A stretch of 64,000 bases of DNA from Pseudomonas sp. RC10 (GCF_038397775.1 NZ_CP151650.1:1922001-1986000), one strand, 5' to 3'; positions 25,657 through 38,373 are shown, counted from the stretch's first letter. Numbers and translations are program-made. Notes: generated by a model from the sequence alone, not told the origin.

Positions 25657-26916
25657 TCAAAGGCTGTCTGCGGTTTCACCCAAACACGCCAACGTCGCTA
25701 CCCTGGCAGGGCTGAACGGCGGCCGTAACAGCGGCGGCTCCCAGCCAAACAAGGTCTGCGCCGCCGTGGCGCAGACGCGTCCCTGGCAGGCGCCCATGCC
25801 GCAGCGGGTGTTGAGTTTGGCAGCGTTCCAGTTCTCATGAACGGCGAGCGCCGAGTAAGGCACGTCCTCGCAGCGGCACACCAACGTGTCCGGTCGCGCC
25901 AACTGTTTCAGCGCAGGATCGAGGGCGAACGCGTGATTCAACCGGTCCGCAAACCCCTGCCACCGCCGCCGTTCCGCAAACAGCTGACGCGCCTGATCCT
26001 GCTGACCCGTGGCCGCCAGCCCGGCAATCTTGCCCTCGACCAACGCCAGCTCGCTGCCACCAAACCCCGTGCATTCCCCGGCGGCAAAATGATCGGCCAG
26101 ACTCGTGGCCTGCCACTCATCCACGGCAATCGCGCGATCCTCGATCCGGCAGCCCAGGGCCGTGCCCAGGTCCACGTTCGGCACCAGGCTGAACCCGCAC
26201 GCCAGCCGATCACAAGGGACGTCTTCAACCCGACCCCCCACCTGAACCCGCACCGCTTCCAGTCGACCGGAACCCAGCGCTTCCAGCACATGGGCGGACG
26301 TTCGATACGCGGCACTGGCCAGCGTCGCGGCCTGAATCGCCTTGTTCGGCCAGCGCCACAAGCCCGCAGCAAAACGGCTGACCGCAGCGAACGAAGCCTG
26401 CTCGGCGATGCGCACCACCTCAGCGCCGTTTTTCTTCGCGGTGTCGGCCGACGCGAGCAACAACGGCCCGCTGCCGGCAATCACGATGCGCTCGCCCGCC
26501 ACCGACAAGCCCCCTTTGATCAACGCCTGCAACCCGCCCGCGCCCGTGACGCCGGGCAGGGTCCAGCCGGGGAAGGGCAGCAGCCGTTCACGGGCGCCGG
26601 TGCACAGAATCAGCCGGTTGTAGCCCAGCACCCAACCGCGCTCGGCGTCTTCCAGCAGCAGCTGTTTCGGGCCTGCCAGGGCGACGACTTTGGTGCCGCT
26701 GTGCAGCTGAATATTGGCCTGTTGTTGCAGTCGCCCCCGCATGTCGCTGGCCCGTGCAGGCAATTGCGCCTGTGGCCCGTCGCGCCAGATTTGCCCGCCC
26801 GGCAGCGGGTTGTCATCGAGGATCGCGATGCGCAGGCCCTTGGGCGCAGCGGCAAGGGCAGCGGCCATTCCGGCAGGCCCGGCGCCGATGATCAGCAGGT
26901 CGACGTGATCGGTCAT
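25657..26916 (-). CDS. lhpE: D-hydroxyproline dehydrogenase, FAD/NAD-binding subunit
   Basis: 419 residues, alpha subunit. N-terminal FAD motif LLIIGAGPAGMAAALAA, second nucleotide motif IVIAGSGPLLLASA, and a C-terminal BFD-like cysteine cluster (LVCRCEDVPY and TRCGMGACQGRVC) for [2Fe-2S]. The same three-part set (LhpB, LhpE, LhpF) is known to form the heteromeric enzyme oxidising cis-4-hydroxy-D-proline to pyrroline-4-hydroxy-2-carboxylate in P. aeruginosa. ATG at 26916 overlaps lhpF by ATGA; the longer frame is shadow of lhpF. Electrons presumably pass to the respiratory chain. Confidence 0.85.
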   Translation of the reverse strand: MTDHVDLLIIGAGPAGMAAALAAAPKGLRIAILDDNPLPGGQIWRDGPQAQLPARASDMRGRLQQQANIQLHSGTKVVALAGPKQLLLEDAERGWVLGYNRLILCTGARERLLPFPGWTLPGVTGAGGLQALIKGGLSVAGERIVIAGSGPLLLASADTAKKNGAEVVRIAEQASFAAVSRFAAGLWRWPNKAIQAATLASAAYRTSAHVLEALGSGRLEAVRVQVGGRVEDVPCDRLACGFSLVPNVDLGTALGCRIEDRAIAVDEWQATSLADHFAAGECTGFGGSELALVEGKIAGLAATGQQDQARQLFAERRRWQGFADRLNHAFALDPALKQLARPDTLVCRCEDVPYSALAVHENWNAAKLNTRCGMGACQGRVCATAAQTLFGWEPPLLRPPFSPARVATLACLGETADSL

Positions 26917-27149
26917 CGCTGCGTCTCCACCTGCATCCCGTCGCGGCAGATCGTCTGGCAGGCCAAACGTCGCAGGCCGTCGATGCTCACCCGGCATTCC
27001 TGGCAAATACCCATGCCACACAACGGCGCCCGACGCTGCCCCGTGACTGACGTTCGGCTGCAACGATCACCGCAGGCCATCAACGCGGCCGCGACGGTGG
27101 TGCCTTGGGCGAAGCGAAACGGCTGGCCGTCGATGCGTAATTCAGGCAT
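26913..27149 (-). CDS. lhpF: D-hydroxyproline dehydrogenase, small [2Fe-2S] subunit
   Basis: 78 residues, ferredoxin-like gamma subunit. The plant-type cluster motif CGMGICQEC with a downstream Cys (RLACQT) is visible. It overlaps lhpB by 8 bp and lhpE by 4 bp, which implies translational coupling and equal amounts of the three subunits. It is likely to relay electrons between the two flavoproteins. Confidence 0.85.
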   Translation of the reverse strand: MPELRIDGQPFRFAQGTTVAAALMACGDRCSRTSVTGQRRAPLCGMGICQECRVSIDGLRRLACQTICRDGMQVETQR

Positions 27150-28302
27150 GGGCGTGGGCTCCGATGAAACGCTGGGGCAAGTAAGCGTGCAGATGGGTTT
27201 GAAGCTCGATGGGCGGCGGGGTGCGCAGCAATTGCGCGGCCAGCAATTTGGCCGTGCCGGTGGCGGTGGTCACGCCCAGCCCCTCGTGTCCGACCGCCAA
27301 CCACAGGCCGGGTTGATCAGGGTGTTCGCCCACCAGCGGCTGGCCGTCGGGGCTGGCCGAGCGAAACCCGGTCCAGCTGCGGAGGCCGTTCAGTTGGCCC
27401 AGATCGGGCAGAAATTCCATCGCTCGTCGCAGCATCCGACCCAGCATCGCGGGGTCGATGGCCGGGTCGTGGCTGTCGAACTGCCGGGACGAGCCAACGA
27501 ACAATTGACCGGTCGGACGCTGTTGCAGGTTGAACGCCACCGACGGACCGTCGCCCTTGTGGGCGTTGGTGACGTAGCCGAGTTCGACCAGCGTGTGGGT
27601 GATCTGCGCCGGGTAGCGATCGGTGATCAACAGATGGCCCTTCTTGGCTTGCAGCGGCAGTTCCGGGCAAAGGTCTTTTGCGTAGATGCCATTGGCGAGC
27701 AACACGGCCTCGGCCTGCAACCACTGGCCGTCCGCCAGCCGCACGCGATTGCCTTCGACCGCCACGACTTCGGCCTGCTGTTGACGCACGAGCCGAGGCT
27801 GACGCTGTAACAGCCAGCGCGCCGCATTGGGGGCGTAGAGAATGCCGTCGCCGGTGACTTTCAACGCGCCAAACAGGCCGGGACGCAACGACGGTTCGGC
27901 CTTCGCCAACGCTTCGCCACTCATCAGTTCGCAGCCCAATCCGAACGCGCTCAACGCTGCCTGTTTGCGCTCGGCCTCGGCCATCTCTCCCTCGTTGCAG
28001 GCCAGCCACAACGTGCCGTTGTTGCGCATGGCGCAGTTATCCGGCAGGTGCGGTGCCAGCTCGCGCCACAGGCGCACCGAATATTCGCCCAACGCCAGCT
28101 CGGCGGGACTGTGATCGAGCACCACCAAGTGGCCCATGCCCGCTGCGGTGGCGGCCGGGCGCTGGCAATCGAGGACCAGAACGTTGAGCCCGTGGCTCGC
28201 CAGTTCGTCCGCGCAGGCCGCACCGACGATGCCGCCACCGATGACGATCACATCGGCGGCGCCCCCGGACGTGGCATTTGGGATCAAGAACGAATGCCCC
28301 AA
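27142..28302 (-). CDS. lhpB: D-hydroxyproline dehydrogenase, FAD-dependent (DAO family) subunit
   Basis: 386 residues, beta subunit. [19 protein letters not shown] binds FAD; the C-terminal [16 protein letters not shown] and [15 protein letters not shown] are typical of the glycine/sarcosine-oxidase-like DAO family, which holds the substrate site. No ATG precedes the FAD motif: the start must be TTG at 28302 (inside the end of lhpA) or TTG at 28287, which overlaps the lhpA stop as TTGA. Either way it is tightly coupled to lhpA. Confidence 0.85.
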   Translation of the reverse strand: MGHSFLIPNATSGGAADVIVIGGGIVGAACADELASHGLNVLVLDCQRPAATAAGMGHLVVLDHSPAELALGEYSVRLWRELAPHLPDNCAMRNNGTLWLACNEGEMAEAERKQAALSAFGLGCELMSGEALAKAEPSLRPGLFGALKVTGDGILYAPNAARWLLQRQPRLVRQQQAEVVAVEGNRVRLADGQWLQAEAVLLANGIYAKDLCPELPLQAKKGHLLITDRYPAQITHTLVELGYVTNAHKGDGPSVAFNLQQRPTGQLFVGSSRQFDSHDPAIDPAMLGRMLRRAMEFLPDLGQLNGLRSWTGFRSASPDGQPLVGEHPDQPGLWLAVGHEGLGVTTATGTAKLLAAQLLRTPPPIELQTHLHAYLPQRFIGAHAHA

Positions 28303-29234
28303 GCGAACGGGTCTTCCTCATCCAGCAACAGCGTGGCTTCGGCGCTGATGTAAGCGCGGCCACGGATGGTCGGGATGATCCGGTCGCCCATCTGACGCTC
28401 GCCGTGCTGCCACTGGAAGCTGCCTTCGAACTGGCTGCCGATCACACTGGCCTGTTGCCAGAGAGCACCGGGTTCGAGCTTGCCGTCGGCGGCCAGGCAC
28501 GCCAGTTTGGCGCTGGTGCCGGTGCCGCATGGGGAGCGGTCATAGGCCTTGCCGGGGCAGAGCACGAAGTTGCGGCTGTCAGCGTGATCGTCGTCCGCGA
28601 ACAGTTCGATGTGATCGATCACGCCGCCGTCTTCGCCACGAATGCCTTGGTTTTCCAAAGCCTGGCGCACTTTCCAGGTGTAATCGGTCAGGGCGTCGAG
28701 GTTGTCGCCGGTGACGCTCAGGCCGTGGTCGGCGATGAGGAAGAACCAGTTGCCGCCCCAGGCGATGTCACCGGTCACGTTGCCAAGGCCCGGGACCTCG
28801 ACGATGAAATTCTTGCGATAGCGATAGGAGGGCACGTTGTTGACGCTGACCGAGCGGTCTTCGTGGAGGGTGGCCTGCACAGTGCCCACCGGCGTTTCGA
28901 TGCGATGCACCCCCGGCCCGATCTTGCCCAGATGCGCCAGCGACACCACCAGCCCGATGGTGCCGTGGCCGCACATGCCGAGGTAGCCAGCGTTGTTGAA
29001 GAAGATCACCCCGGCACAGGCCTCGGGGTCCACCGGCTCGCACAGCAGCGCGCCGACCAGCACATCGCTGCCCCGAGGCTCCAGCACCGTTGTCGCACGC
29101 CAGTCATCGAATTCATCGGCCAGCACTTGGCGACGTTCCGCCATGCTGCCCGTGCCAAGGTCGGGAAAACCGTCGAGCACCAGCCGCGTGGGCTCGCCGC
29201 CGGTGTGGGAATCGAGGATCTGGATGCGTTTCAT
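28284..29234 (-). CDS. lhpA: 4-hydroxyproline 2-epimerase
   Basis: 316 residues of the proline racemase superfamily. Both catalytic cysteines are present: Cys88 in [11 protein letters not shown] and Cys236 in [11 protein letters not shown], the Cys/Cys pair of 4-hydroxyproline epimerases. It converts trans-4-hydroxy-L-proline to cis-4-hydroxy-D-proline, the first step of the pathway. ATG at 29234 has GAGGG 7 nt upstream and gives the family start [16 protein letters not shown]; the longer frame runs into a REPIN. First gene of the lhpA-B-F-E operon. Proline racemase is a less likely alternative given the neighbours. Confidence 0.9.
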   Translation of the reverse strand: MKRIQILDSHTGGEPTRLVLDGFPDLGTGSMAERRQVLADEFDDWRATTVLEPRGSDVLVGALLCEPVDPEACAGVIFFNNAGYLGMCGHGTIGLVVSLAHLGKIGPGVHRIETPVGTVQATLHEDRSVSVNNVPSYRYRKNFIVEVPGLGNVTGDIAWGGNWFFLIADHGLSVTGDNLDALTDYTWKVRQALENQGIRGEDGGVIDHIELFADDDHADSRNFVLCPGKAYDRSPCGTGTSAKLACLAADGKLEPGALWQQASVIGSQFEGSFQWQHGERQMGDRIIPTIRGRAYISAEATLLLDEEDPFAWGIRS

Positions 29235-29289
29235 GGAATCACCCTCAAGCAGCATGAGATAGCGCTGATCTCTCGGCATACGCCAATCC

Positions 29290-29379
29290 CTGTAGGAGTG
29301 AGCTTGCTCGCGATCGCGGTGTGTCCGCACCGGATAAGCAGCTGGCAGCACCCAATCGCGAGCAAGCTCACTCCTACAG
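29290..29379. repeat. REPIN, family B
   Basis: Inverted GGAGTGAGCTTGCTCGCGA and TCGCGAGCAAGCTCACTCC in the lhpA leader region, about 56 bp upstream of the start codon. Confidence 0.9.
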
Positions 29380-29454
29380 ATCAGTGGCCGCGCCTCAGAT
29401 CAATGTCGAGTTCGTTGTCAATCAGATTGGCGGGAATACAGGCAAGGGTCTTGA

Positions 29455-29485
29455 CCGATTTCGTCCCGTGAAATGACGAAATCGG
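29455..29485. repeat. Perfect 11-bp inverted repeat between gntR and lhpA
   Basis: CCGATTTCGTC and GACGAAATCGG around 9 bp, 15 bp after the GntR-gene stop. No T-run follows, so it is a weak terminator candidate. It could be an operator or an mRNA hairpin in the lhpA leader. Confidence 0.5.
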
Positions 29486-29499
29486 CACAGTCGCGGGTG

Positions 29500-30183
29500 T
29501 CAGATTTCGCTGAGCACGGCATTGGGCAAGTGAGCGTAGAGGGTGCGACAAACGCCAATGATGTGGTGCTCGATCAACTCGGCGGCTTTGTCCACGTCTC
29601 GTTCGGCACAGGCCTTGAGGATTTCCCGGTGCTCCAGATCGGCCCGCTCCTTGCCTTCGTCAAAGCTCATCTGCACGCGCAGGTAACGTTCGACCTTGTC
29701 GTGAATCGAGCGAATCATGTTCAGCAGAAACGGCCGTTGCGCCGCTTCGTACAGGCAGGTGTGAAACGCCCAGTTCAGCTCGGCCCAACGCCCGATGTCA
29801 TCATCACCCACGAACTCGTCGCAGATGGCGCTGGCGCGGTCGATCTGCGCCTGGGTCAGCCTTGGCACCGCGAGACGAATCGCCTGCACTTCCAGCAATA
29901 CCCGCACTTCGAAAATCTGCGCCAGTTCCGGCTCGGAAATCCGCGTGACCACCGCGCCCTTGTTGCGCTGGAACTGCACCAGGCCTTCGGCTTCAAGGCG
30001 TTTCAGCGCTTCCCGGACCGGGATCTTGCTGACGTTGAACACGCGGGCGATGTCGTCCTGACGGATCGGCTCGTCCTCGGCGAACTGGCCGGAAATGATC
30101 GACTCGCGCAGGAACGTGGCGATGACCTCGGACGCGGATGGCGCAACGCCGAGGTTAGGGGCGTCAGAAAGAAGGAAAGGCAC
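29500..30183 (-). CDS. GntR-family regulator with FCD ligand domain
   Basis: 227 residues. The winged helix is at about 15-80 (IRQDDIARVFNVSKIPVREALKRLEAEGLV); the all-helical FCD domain follows, with metal/ligand residues in ELNWAFHTCLYEAA and the EHREIL region, typical of regulators sensing carboxylates. The start is GTG at 30183, the only in-frame start after an upstream TGA; the ribosome site is weak. The TCGTATAC operator about 36 bp upstream suggests autoregulation, and the same site before lhpC and the binding protein gene suggests it controls the hydroxyproline block. Confidence 0.85.
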   Translation of the reverse strand: MPFLLSDAPNLGVAPSASEVIATFLRESIISGQFAEDEPIRQDDIARVFNVSKIPVREALKRLEAEGLVQFQRNKGAVVTRISEPELAQIFEVRVLLEVQAIRLAVPRLTQAQIDRASAICDEFVGDDDIGRWAELNWAFHTCLYEAAQRPFLLNMIRSIHDKVERYLRVQMSFDEGKERADLEHREILKACAERDVDKAAELIEHHIIGVCRTLYAHLPNAVLSEI

Positions 30184-30217
30184 GCGAGAGACTCAGGCAA
30201 TGGCGAATGTCGGATAT

Positions 30218-30225
30218 TGTATACG
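30218..30225. promoter_or_regulatory. GTATAC operator upstream of the GntR gene
   Basis: TGTATACG on the plus strand; the minus strand reads GTCGTATACAATATC, 36-43 bp before the GTG start. A fourth TCGTATAC occurs 70 bp away (30288-30295), inside the end of the glycosylase gene, and may be a secondary site or chance. Confidence 0.6.
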
Positions 30226-30275
30226 ACGTCCGATTTGTGTCGCGCTGTGTCTGCGTGCCGCCCACGAAAAAAAGA

Positions 30276-30947
30276 TCAGTGGTTGGCGGTATACGACAAC
30301 ATCATCGACAACTGGCACAGCGGGCGGCCACTTTCGGCGTGCCACTGATTGAACGCCGCCTGCACCGCCGCCTGATCGCGCTGGCTACTGGGCACTTTAT
30401 CGACGATCTTCTGTGCATTGAGCGCTGCCACCACATCCTCGCTGGGGATGAAGGTGTCCTTGCCGACCATCCGCAGAAAACGCGGCGCCGACAGCCCGCC
30501 CATCTGGTTGCCGTGTTTGGCCAGGTAACGCCACAGGCCGACGATGTCCGTCACCGGCCACTCGGCGATGAAGTGGCCGAAGCTGCCGTGTTCCTTGGCG
30601 ATATCGAGGATCAGTTGGGCATTGCGCGGCACGCTCTTGAGCTTGCCGAGGTGGCGAATGATGCGCGCGTCCTGCATCAGCCGCTCCAGGTGATCGGCGC
30701 CCATCAGCACGACTTTTTCCGGATCGAAACCAAAGAACACCTGCTCGAACGCGGGCCATTTGGCGTCCACCAGGCTGTGTTTCAGGCCTGCACGAAAAAC
30801 GCGCAGGGCCATGGTCGACAGGTAGCGGTCGTTGCTGATGGCCTTGAGTTTCTTCGGAGTAGCGGGGGTGGGCAGGTGCGCTTCGAGCGCGGCGGCGGAA
30901 CCAAAGCGGTTGAGGCAGTATTCATTGAGCCATTTGTAGTCTTGCAT
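30276..30947 (-). CDS. DNA-3-methyladenine glycosylase I family protein
   Basis: 223 residues of the adenine-glycosylase (Tag-like) helix-hairpin-helix superfamily. The opening MQDYKWLNEYCLNRFGS and NDRYLSTMALRVFRAGLKHSLVDAKW resemble the Tag-related branch; VFFGFDPEKVVLMG and IAEWPVTDIVGLWRYLAKHG follow. Tag excises 3-methyladenine from alkylated DNA; this branch is more distant, so substrate is uncertain. ATG at 30947 has GAGAGGG just upstream; the longer frame runs into a REPIN. It is upstream of and co-oriented with the GntR gene. Confidence 0.8.
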   Translation of the reverse strand: MQDYKWLNEYCLNRFGSAAALEAHLPTPATPKKLKAISNDRYLSTMALRVFRAGLKHSLVDAKWPAFEQVFFGFDPEKVVLMGADHLERLMQDARIIRHLGKLKSVPRNAQLILDIAKEHGSFGHFIAEWPVTDIVGLWRYLAKHGNQMGGLSAPRFLRMVGKDTFIPSEDVVAALNAQKIVDKVPSSQRDQAAVQAAFNQWHAESGRPLCQLSMMLSYTANH

Positions 30948-30992
30948 GCCCTCTCCAAACCAATTACGTAAATGCGGACGAATTAGATCCGT

Positions 30993-31127
30993 TGTAGGAG
31001 CTGGCTTGTCCTGCGACCGGCGACGCAGTCGTCGTAAAATCAAGCACCTCGGTGTATCAGGCAAACCGTGTGCACACCTTTTACGACGGGTTCCCCGCCG
31101 ATCGCAGGACAAGCCAGCTCCTACAGG
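30993..31127. repeat. REPIN, family D
   Basis: Inverted GGAGCTGGCTTGTCCTGCGA and TCGCAGGACAAGCCAGCTCC, with inner GTCGTAAAA/TTTTACGAC arms like the element at 10212. Confidence 0.85.
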
Positions 31128-31139
31128 TGGCGCTCTGCG

Positions 31140-32501
<1,362 letters not shown>

Positions 32502-32603
32502 TTGCGGGTCGCATCTTTCGTGGGGTGGCGGGTATTCTACAGGCGTCTCGGTAAAGACCAACATCAGGTCCGCATCGCGTTTTCAACGAAAGGAACAAGC
32601 ATC

Positions 32604-33071
32604 ATGGCAAGGCGGTTGGCAGCAGCGGTAGCGCTTATCGGGAGTGTGTTGCTCAGCGGGTGCGGCGTGGACCTGGGCACTGACCAGAACGGTCAGAAAG
32701 TCGCCAGTGATCGAATCGAAAAGCACTGGCTGGTAGTCAATTACTGGGCTGAATGGTGTGGCCCTTGCCGCACGGAAATTCCGGAACTGAACGCACTGTC
32801 CGAGCAGTTGAAAGGGCAGAACGTCAGCGTCTTCGGGGTCAACTTCGACAATCTGCAGGGTGAAGACCTGAAAAACGCGGCCAACGCGTTGGGGATCAAA
32901 TTCACCGTGCTGGCCCAGGATCCGGCCGAGCAATACGACATCCCCAAAAGCGAAGCGCTGCCGGTGACTTACATCATCGACGACAAGGGCAAGGTGCGTG
33001 AGCAGTTGATGGGCGAACAGACGGCGGCGGGCGTGACGCAGAAACTGGCGGAGTTGAAAGGGAAGGGTTGA
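32604..33071 (+). CDS. TlpA-like thioredoxin lipoprotein
   Basis: 155 residues. The signal sequence ends in a lipobox (VLLSGCG, lipidated Cys near residue 20), so it is membrane-anchored in the periplasm. The redox motif WCGPC sits in VVNYWAEWCGPCRTEIPEL, and cis-Pro in EALPVTYIID. TlpA/ResA relatives reduce cytochrome-c or other exported cysteines. ATG at 32604 follows AAGGAA. Divergent from arsC by 102 bp. The partner protein is unknown. Confidence 0.9.
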   Translation: MARRLAAAVALIGSVLLSGCGVDLGTDQNGQKVASDRIEKHWLVVNYWAEWCGPCRTEIPELNALSEQLKGQNVSVFGVNFDNLQGEDLKNAANALGIKFTVLAQDPAEQYDIPKSEALPVTYIIDDKGKVREQLMGEQTAAGVTQKLAELKGKG

Positions 33072-33088
33072 TAGCTGCTGCAGATTAC

Positions 33089-33179
33089 CTGTAGGAGTGA
33101 GCTTGCTCGCGATAGCGCTGTGTCAGGCGCTGCGTTCGTCACAGAAAAAACGCAATCGCGAGCAAGCTCACTCCTACAG
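33089..33179. repeat. REPIN, family B
   Basis: Paired GGAGTGAGCTTGCTCGCGA cores between convergent thioredoxin and META-domain genes. Confidence 0.9.
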
Positions 33180-33187
33180 TCGGAAAG

Positions 33188-33592
33188 TCAGTTTTCATCC
33201 AGCCAGAATCTGAGCGGCAAACCCTCGGCCGGCCACAGCTCCAGCTGCTCGACCTCCGACACGTCCCAATGCTGAACCTTGCCCAACGCTTCGAGGAACC
33301 GGTGTTCCTGCTCCATCAACGCCGGGGCGCAGAGTTTGTGGGTGCTGCCAACCGGGCCGAACGTGATCGAGTCGCCCTCCAGCCGATACCCGGCGAACCA
33401 GTGATTGCAACCCGCATTGCCATACGCCCGGCCATCCTTGCCCAGGGTCATGGTCAGGTGGCTGCTGTCGATCAACGGGCGTTCCCCGATCCACTCCAGC
33501 ACGTAACCGTGGTTACGCTTGAGGGCGTCGGTGTCGGTGGCGCAACCCGTCAGCAAGGTCGCGGCCATCAGGGTCAGCCAGAGCGTTTTCAT
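33188..33592 (-). CDS. META-domain lipoprotein
   Basis: 134 residues with lipobox LLTGCA (Cys near residue 17) and a META/HslJ-type domain: YGNAGCNHWFAGYRLEGDSITFGPVGST is the core pattern. Related HslJ is linked to heat and novobiocin resistance in E. coli, but the role is unclear. It overlaps the gene upstream by ATGA. Confidence 0.85.
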   Translation of the reverse strand: MKTLWLTLMAATLLTGCATDTDALKRNHGYVLEWIGERPLIDSSHLTMTLGKDGRAYGNAGCNHWFAGYRLEGDSITFGPVGSTHKLCAPALMEQEHRFLEALGKVQHWDVSEVEQLELWPAEGLPLRFWLDEN

Positions 33593-34026
33593 GCAGCGTT
33601 CTTGGCGCAGGCCGGGCACAGGTGGTTCTCGCCGACGGTCTTCCAACCCAGCTCGGCAATGCGCGCAGTGGCGGCGGGCTTCAGGGCTTTCTTGCCTTCT
33701 TTGGCGTCCACCATGAACTCGATGTCCTGCTCTTTGCCACAGCCGTTGCAGTTGACCTTCCACTGATGAATCGCCAGCTCGGTGAACGCCGGGCCGTTGG
33801 CCACCGCAACCCACTGCCCGGGCGGGTTGATCAGGTGGCGGACTTTTTCGACGTTCAGGCGCATGTACAGGTCTTTGCTGCCTTTGACGGTGACGAGCAG
33901 CACGTCGTCGTGCTTGATCGAGCCACCGTTGCCAGTCACTTGATAACGACCGACCGCGAGGCTGCGGCATTCGATCAGGGTGTGGTGCGGGGTCAGCATG
34001 CTGTAGCGAAAATCGTGTTCGGCCAT
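33589..34026 (-). CDS. Conserved protein of unknown function with zinc-ribbon-like cysteines
   Basis: 145 residues, cytosolic, not recognised. Two Cys pairs, CNGCGKE (about 95-101) and CPAC near the C-terminus, could bind one zinc. ATG at 34026 has GGAG 6 nt upstream, whereas the longer frame has none. Co-translated with the META-domain lipoprotein by an ATGA overlap. Confidence 0.75.
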   Translation of the reverse strand: MAEHDFRYSMLTPHHTLIECRSLAVGRYQVTGNGGSIKHDDVLLVTVKGSKDLYMRLNVEKVRHLINPPGQWVAVANGPAFTELAIHQWKVNCNGCGKEQDIEFMVDAKEGKKALKPAATARIAELGWKTVGENHLCPACAKNAA

Positions 34027-34118
34027 GGGGGTCTCCAAATAGGCGCGCATGCTAACACTTTAGAACTGAACTGCCCGCGCCGGTCGACGGCCGAGCGCAG
34101 CGCAAGGGTGACGCACGA

Positions 34119-34225
34119 CCTGTGGGAGCGAATTCATTCTGGGCGGCATACCGACGAAAGATGGATCAGGCGATAGAGATGTGCCGTCTGTACGTCCGCT
34201 TCGCGAATGAATTCGCTCCCACAGG
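34119..34225. repeat. REPIN, family A, with insertion in left arm
   Basis: The right arm is intact. In the left arm, GAATTCATTC is followed by TGGGCGGCATACCGAC and then GAAAGATGG, where the sister at 47043 has simply GC between. The remaining spacer is nearly identical to the 47043 element. Confidence 0.85.
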
Positions 34226-34236
34226 GTGATCGGCGT

Positions 34237-35220
34237 TCAGACCAGATTCTGCGGACTGCCACTCGCCCAGCCCGCAATGTTCTCCAGCGTCGTCTGCGCA
34301 ATCGCGCCGAGCGCCTCGCGGGTCAGGAAAGCCTGATGGGCGGTGATCACCACATTGGGGAATGTCAGCAACCGCGCCAAAACGTCGTCCTGCAAGGGCA
34401 AGTCCGAACGGTCCTCGAAAAACAGATGCGCCTCTTCTTCATAGACGTCCAGCCCCAGATAGCCCAACTGGCCGGATTTCAGCGCGTCGATCAGCGCCGG
34501 GGTGTCGACCAGCGCGCCGCGCCCGGTATTGATCAACATCGCGCCACGCTGCATCTGCGACAGCGACGCCTCGTTGATCACATGCCGGGTGTGTTCGTTG
34601 AGCGGGCAATGAAGGCTGATGATCTGCGCGTTGGCGAGCAGTTCATCCAGCGGCAAGTAGCGTGCACCGAGCGCTTCGACCTGCGGATTGGGAAAGGGAT
34701 CGTAGGCCAGCAGTTGGCAGCCGAATCCCGCCATGATCTTCGCAAACGTGGCGCCGATCTGCCCGGTGCCGACCACGCCCACTGTCTTGCCCACCAGATC
34801 GAACCCGGTCAGACCGTGCAGGGTGAAATCGCCATCGCGGGTGCGGTTGTAGGCGCGATGCAAATGACGATTCAACGCCAGAATCAAGGCCACGGCATGC
34901 TCCGCCACCGCATGGGGCGAGTAGGCCGGGACGCGCACGACGCTGATGCCCAGACGCTGGGCGGTCGGCAGGTTCACGTGGTTGAAACCCGCTGAGCGCA
35001 AGGCAATCAGCTTCGTGCCGCCCGCTGCCAGACGTTCGAGGACCGGTGTGCTCAAGTCGTCATTGATGAAAGCGCACACCACCGGGTAGCCGCTGGCCAG
35101 TGCCACGGTGTCAAGCGTCAGGCGTGCAGGCTGGAAGTGCAGGTCGATGCCCGCTGGGGCCTTTGCGGCGAGGAAGCTGTCGCGGTCGTAGGTCTGGCTG
35201 CTGTAGAGGAGGGTGCGCAT
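34237..35220 (-). CDS. ldhA: D-lactate dehydrogenase (fermentative, NAD-dependent)
   Basis: 327 residues of the D-2-hydroxyacid dehydrogenase family. The NAD-binding motif is TVGVVGTGQIG, the substrate Arg and Glu lie in LINTGRGALVDT and GLDVYEEE, and the catalytic His is in ITAHQAFLTREAL, all typical of LdhA, which reduces pyruvate to D-lactate under oxygen limitation. ATG at 35220 has GGAAGGAA upstream. Location next to gacS is also seen in P. aeruginosa. Confidence 0.93.
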   Translation of the reverse strand: MRTLLYSSQTYDRDSFLAAKAPAGIDLHFQPARLTLDTVALASGYPVVCAFINDDLSTPVLERLAAGGTKLIALRSAGFNHVNLPTAQRLGISVVRVPAYSPHAVAEHAVALILALNRHLHRAYNRTRDGDFTLHGLTGFDLVGKTVGVVGTGQIGATFAKIMAGFGCQLLAYDPFPNPQVEALGARYLPLDELLANAQIISLHCPLNEHTRHVINEASLSQMQRGAMLINTGRGALVDTPALIDALKSGQLGYLGLDVYEEEAHLFFEDRSDLPLQDDVLARLLTFPNVVITAHQAFLTREALGAIAQTTLENIAGWASGSPQNLV

Positions 35221-35261
35221 GGGGGTTCCTTCCAACGGAGTTCATGACTGACACTACACCC

Positions 35262-35352
35262 CTGTAGGAGTGAGCTTGCTCGCGATGAGGGTTTGTCAGT
35301 CTACAACTCTGTCACTGAGAGATGGTCATCGCGAGCAAGCTCACTCCTACAG
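35262..35352. repeat. REPIN, family B
   Basis: Paired GGAGTGAGCTTGCTCGCGA cores between ldhA and gacS. Confidence 0.9.
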
Positions 35353-35381
35353 TGACACTGCTTATAGGCAATTGACCCACA

Positions 35382-38135
<2,754 letters not shown>

Positions 38136-38373
38136 ACTTTTTCTCCGGCAATCTCGTTCATATGCCCACGTCTTGCGCGTGATTGCAGCAAGACCTGCGC
38201 CAGGGTTGCCTTTCGACCTTGGGTAATCTGCGCAGTGTAGCCACTTGCGCGCGGGCCTTCCCGGCTAAATGGTCAATACAGAACGCTCCTACGCACATCT
38301 CCGATCAGTCGCCATTGCCGACCAGCGTGCAATCACCAATAATTGCCGCCTTGAGAATCAATCGCAGACGCCA

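Noticed and set aside
25837..27810. 657-codon plus-strand frame opposite lhpE/lhpF/lhpB
   Set aside because: Antisense shadow with no motifs; three overlapping real genes with clear cofactor motifs occupy the other strand.
30288..30295. GTATAC copy in the 3' end of the DNA glycosylase gene as a firm operator
   Set aside because: It is inside coding sequence and 105 bp upstream of the GntR start; retained only as a possible secondary site.
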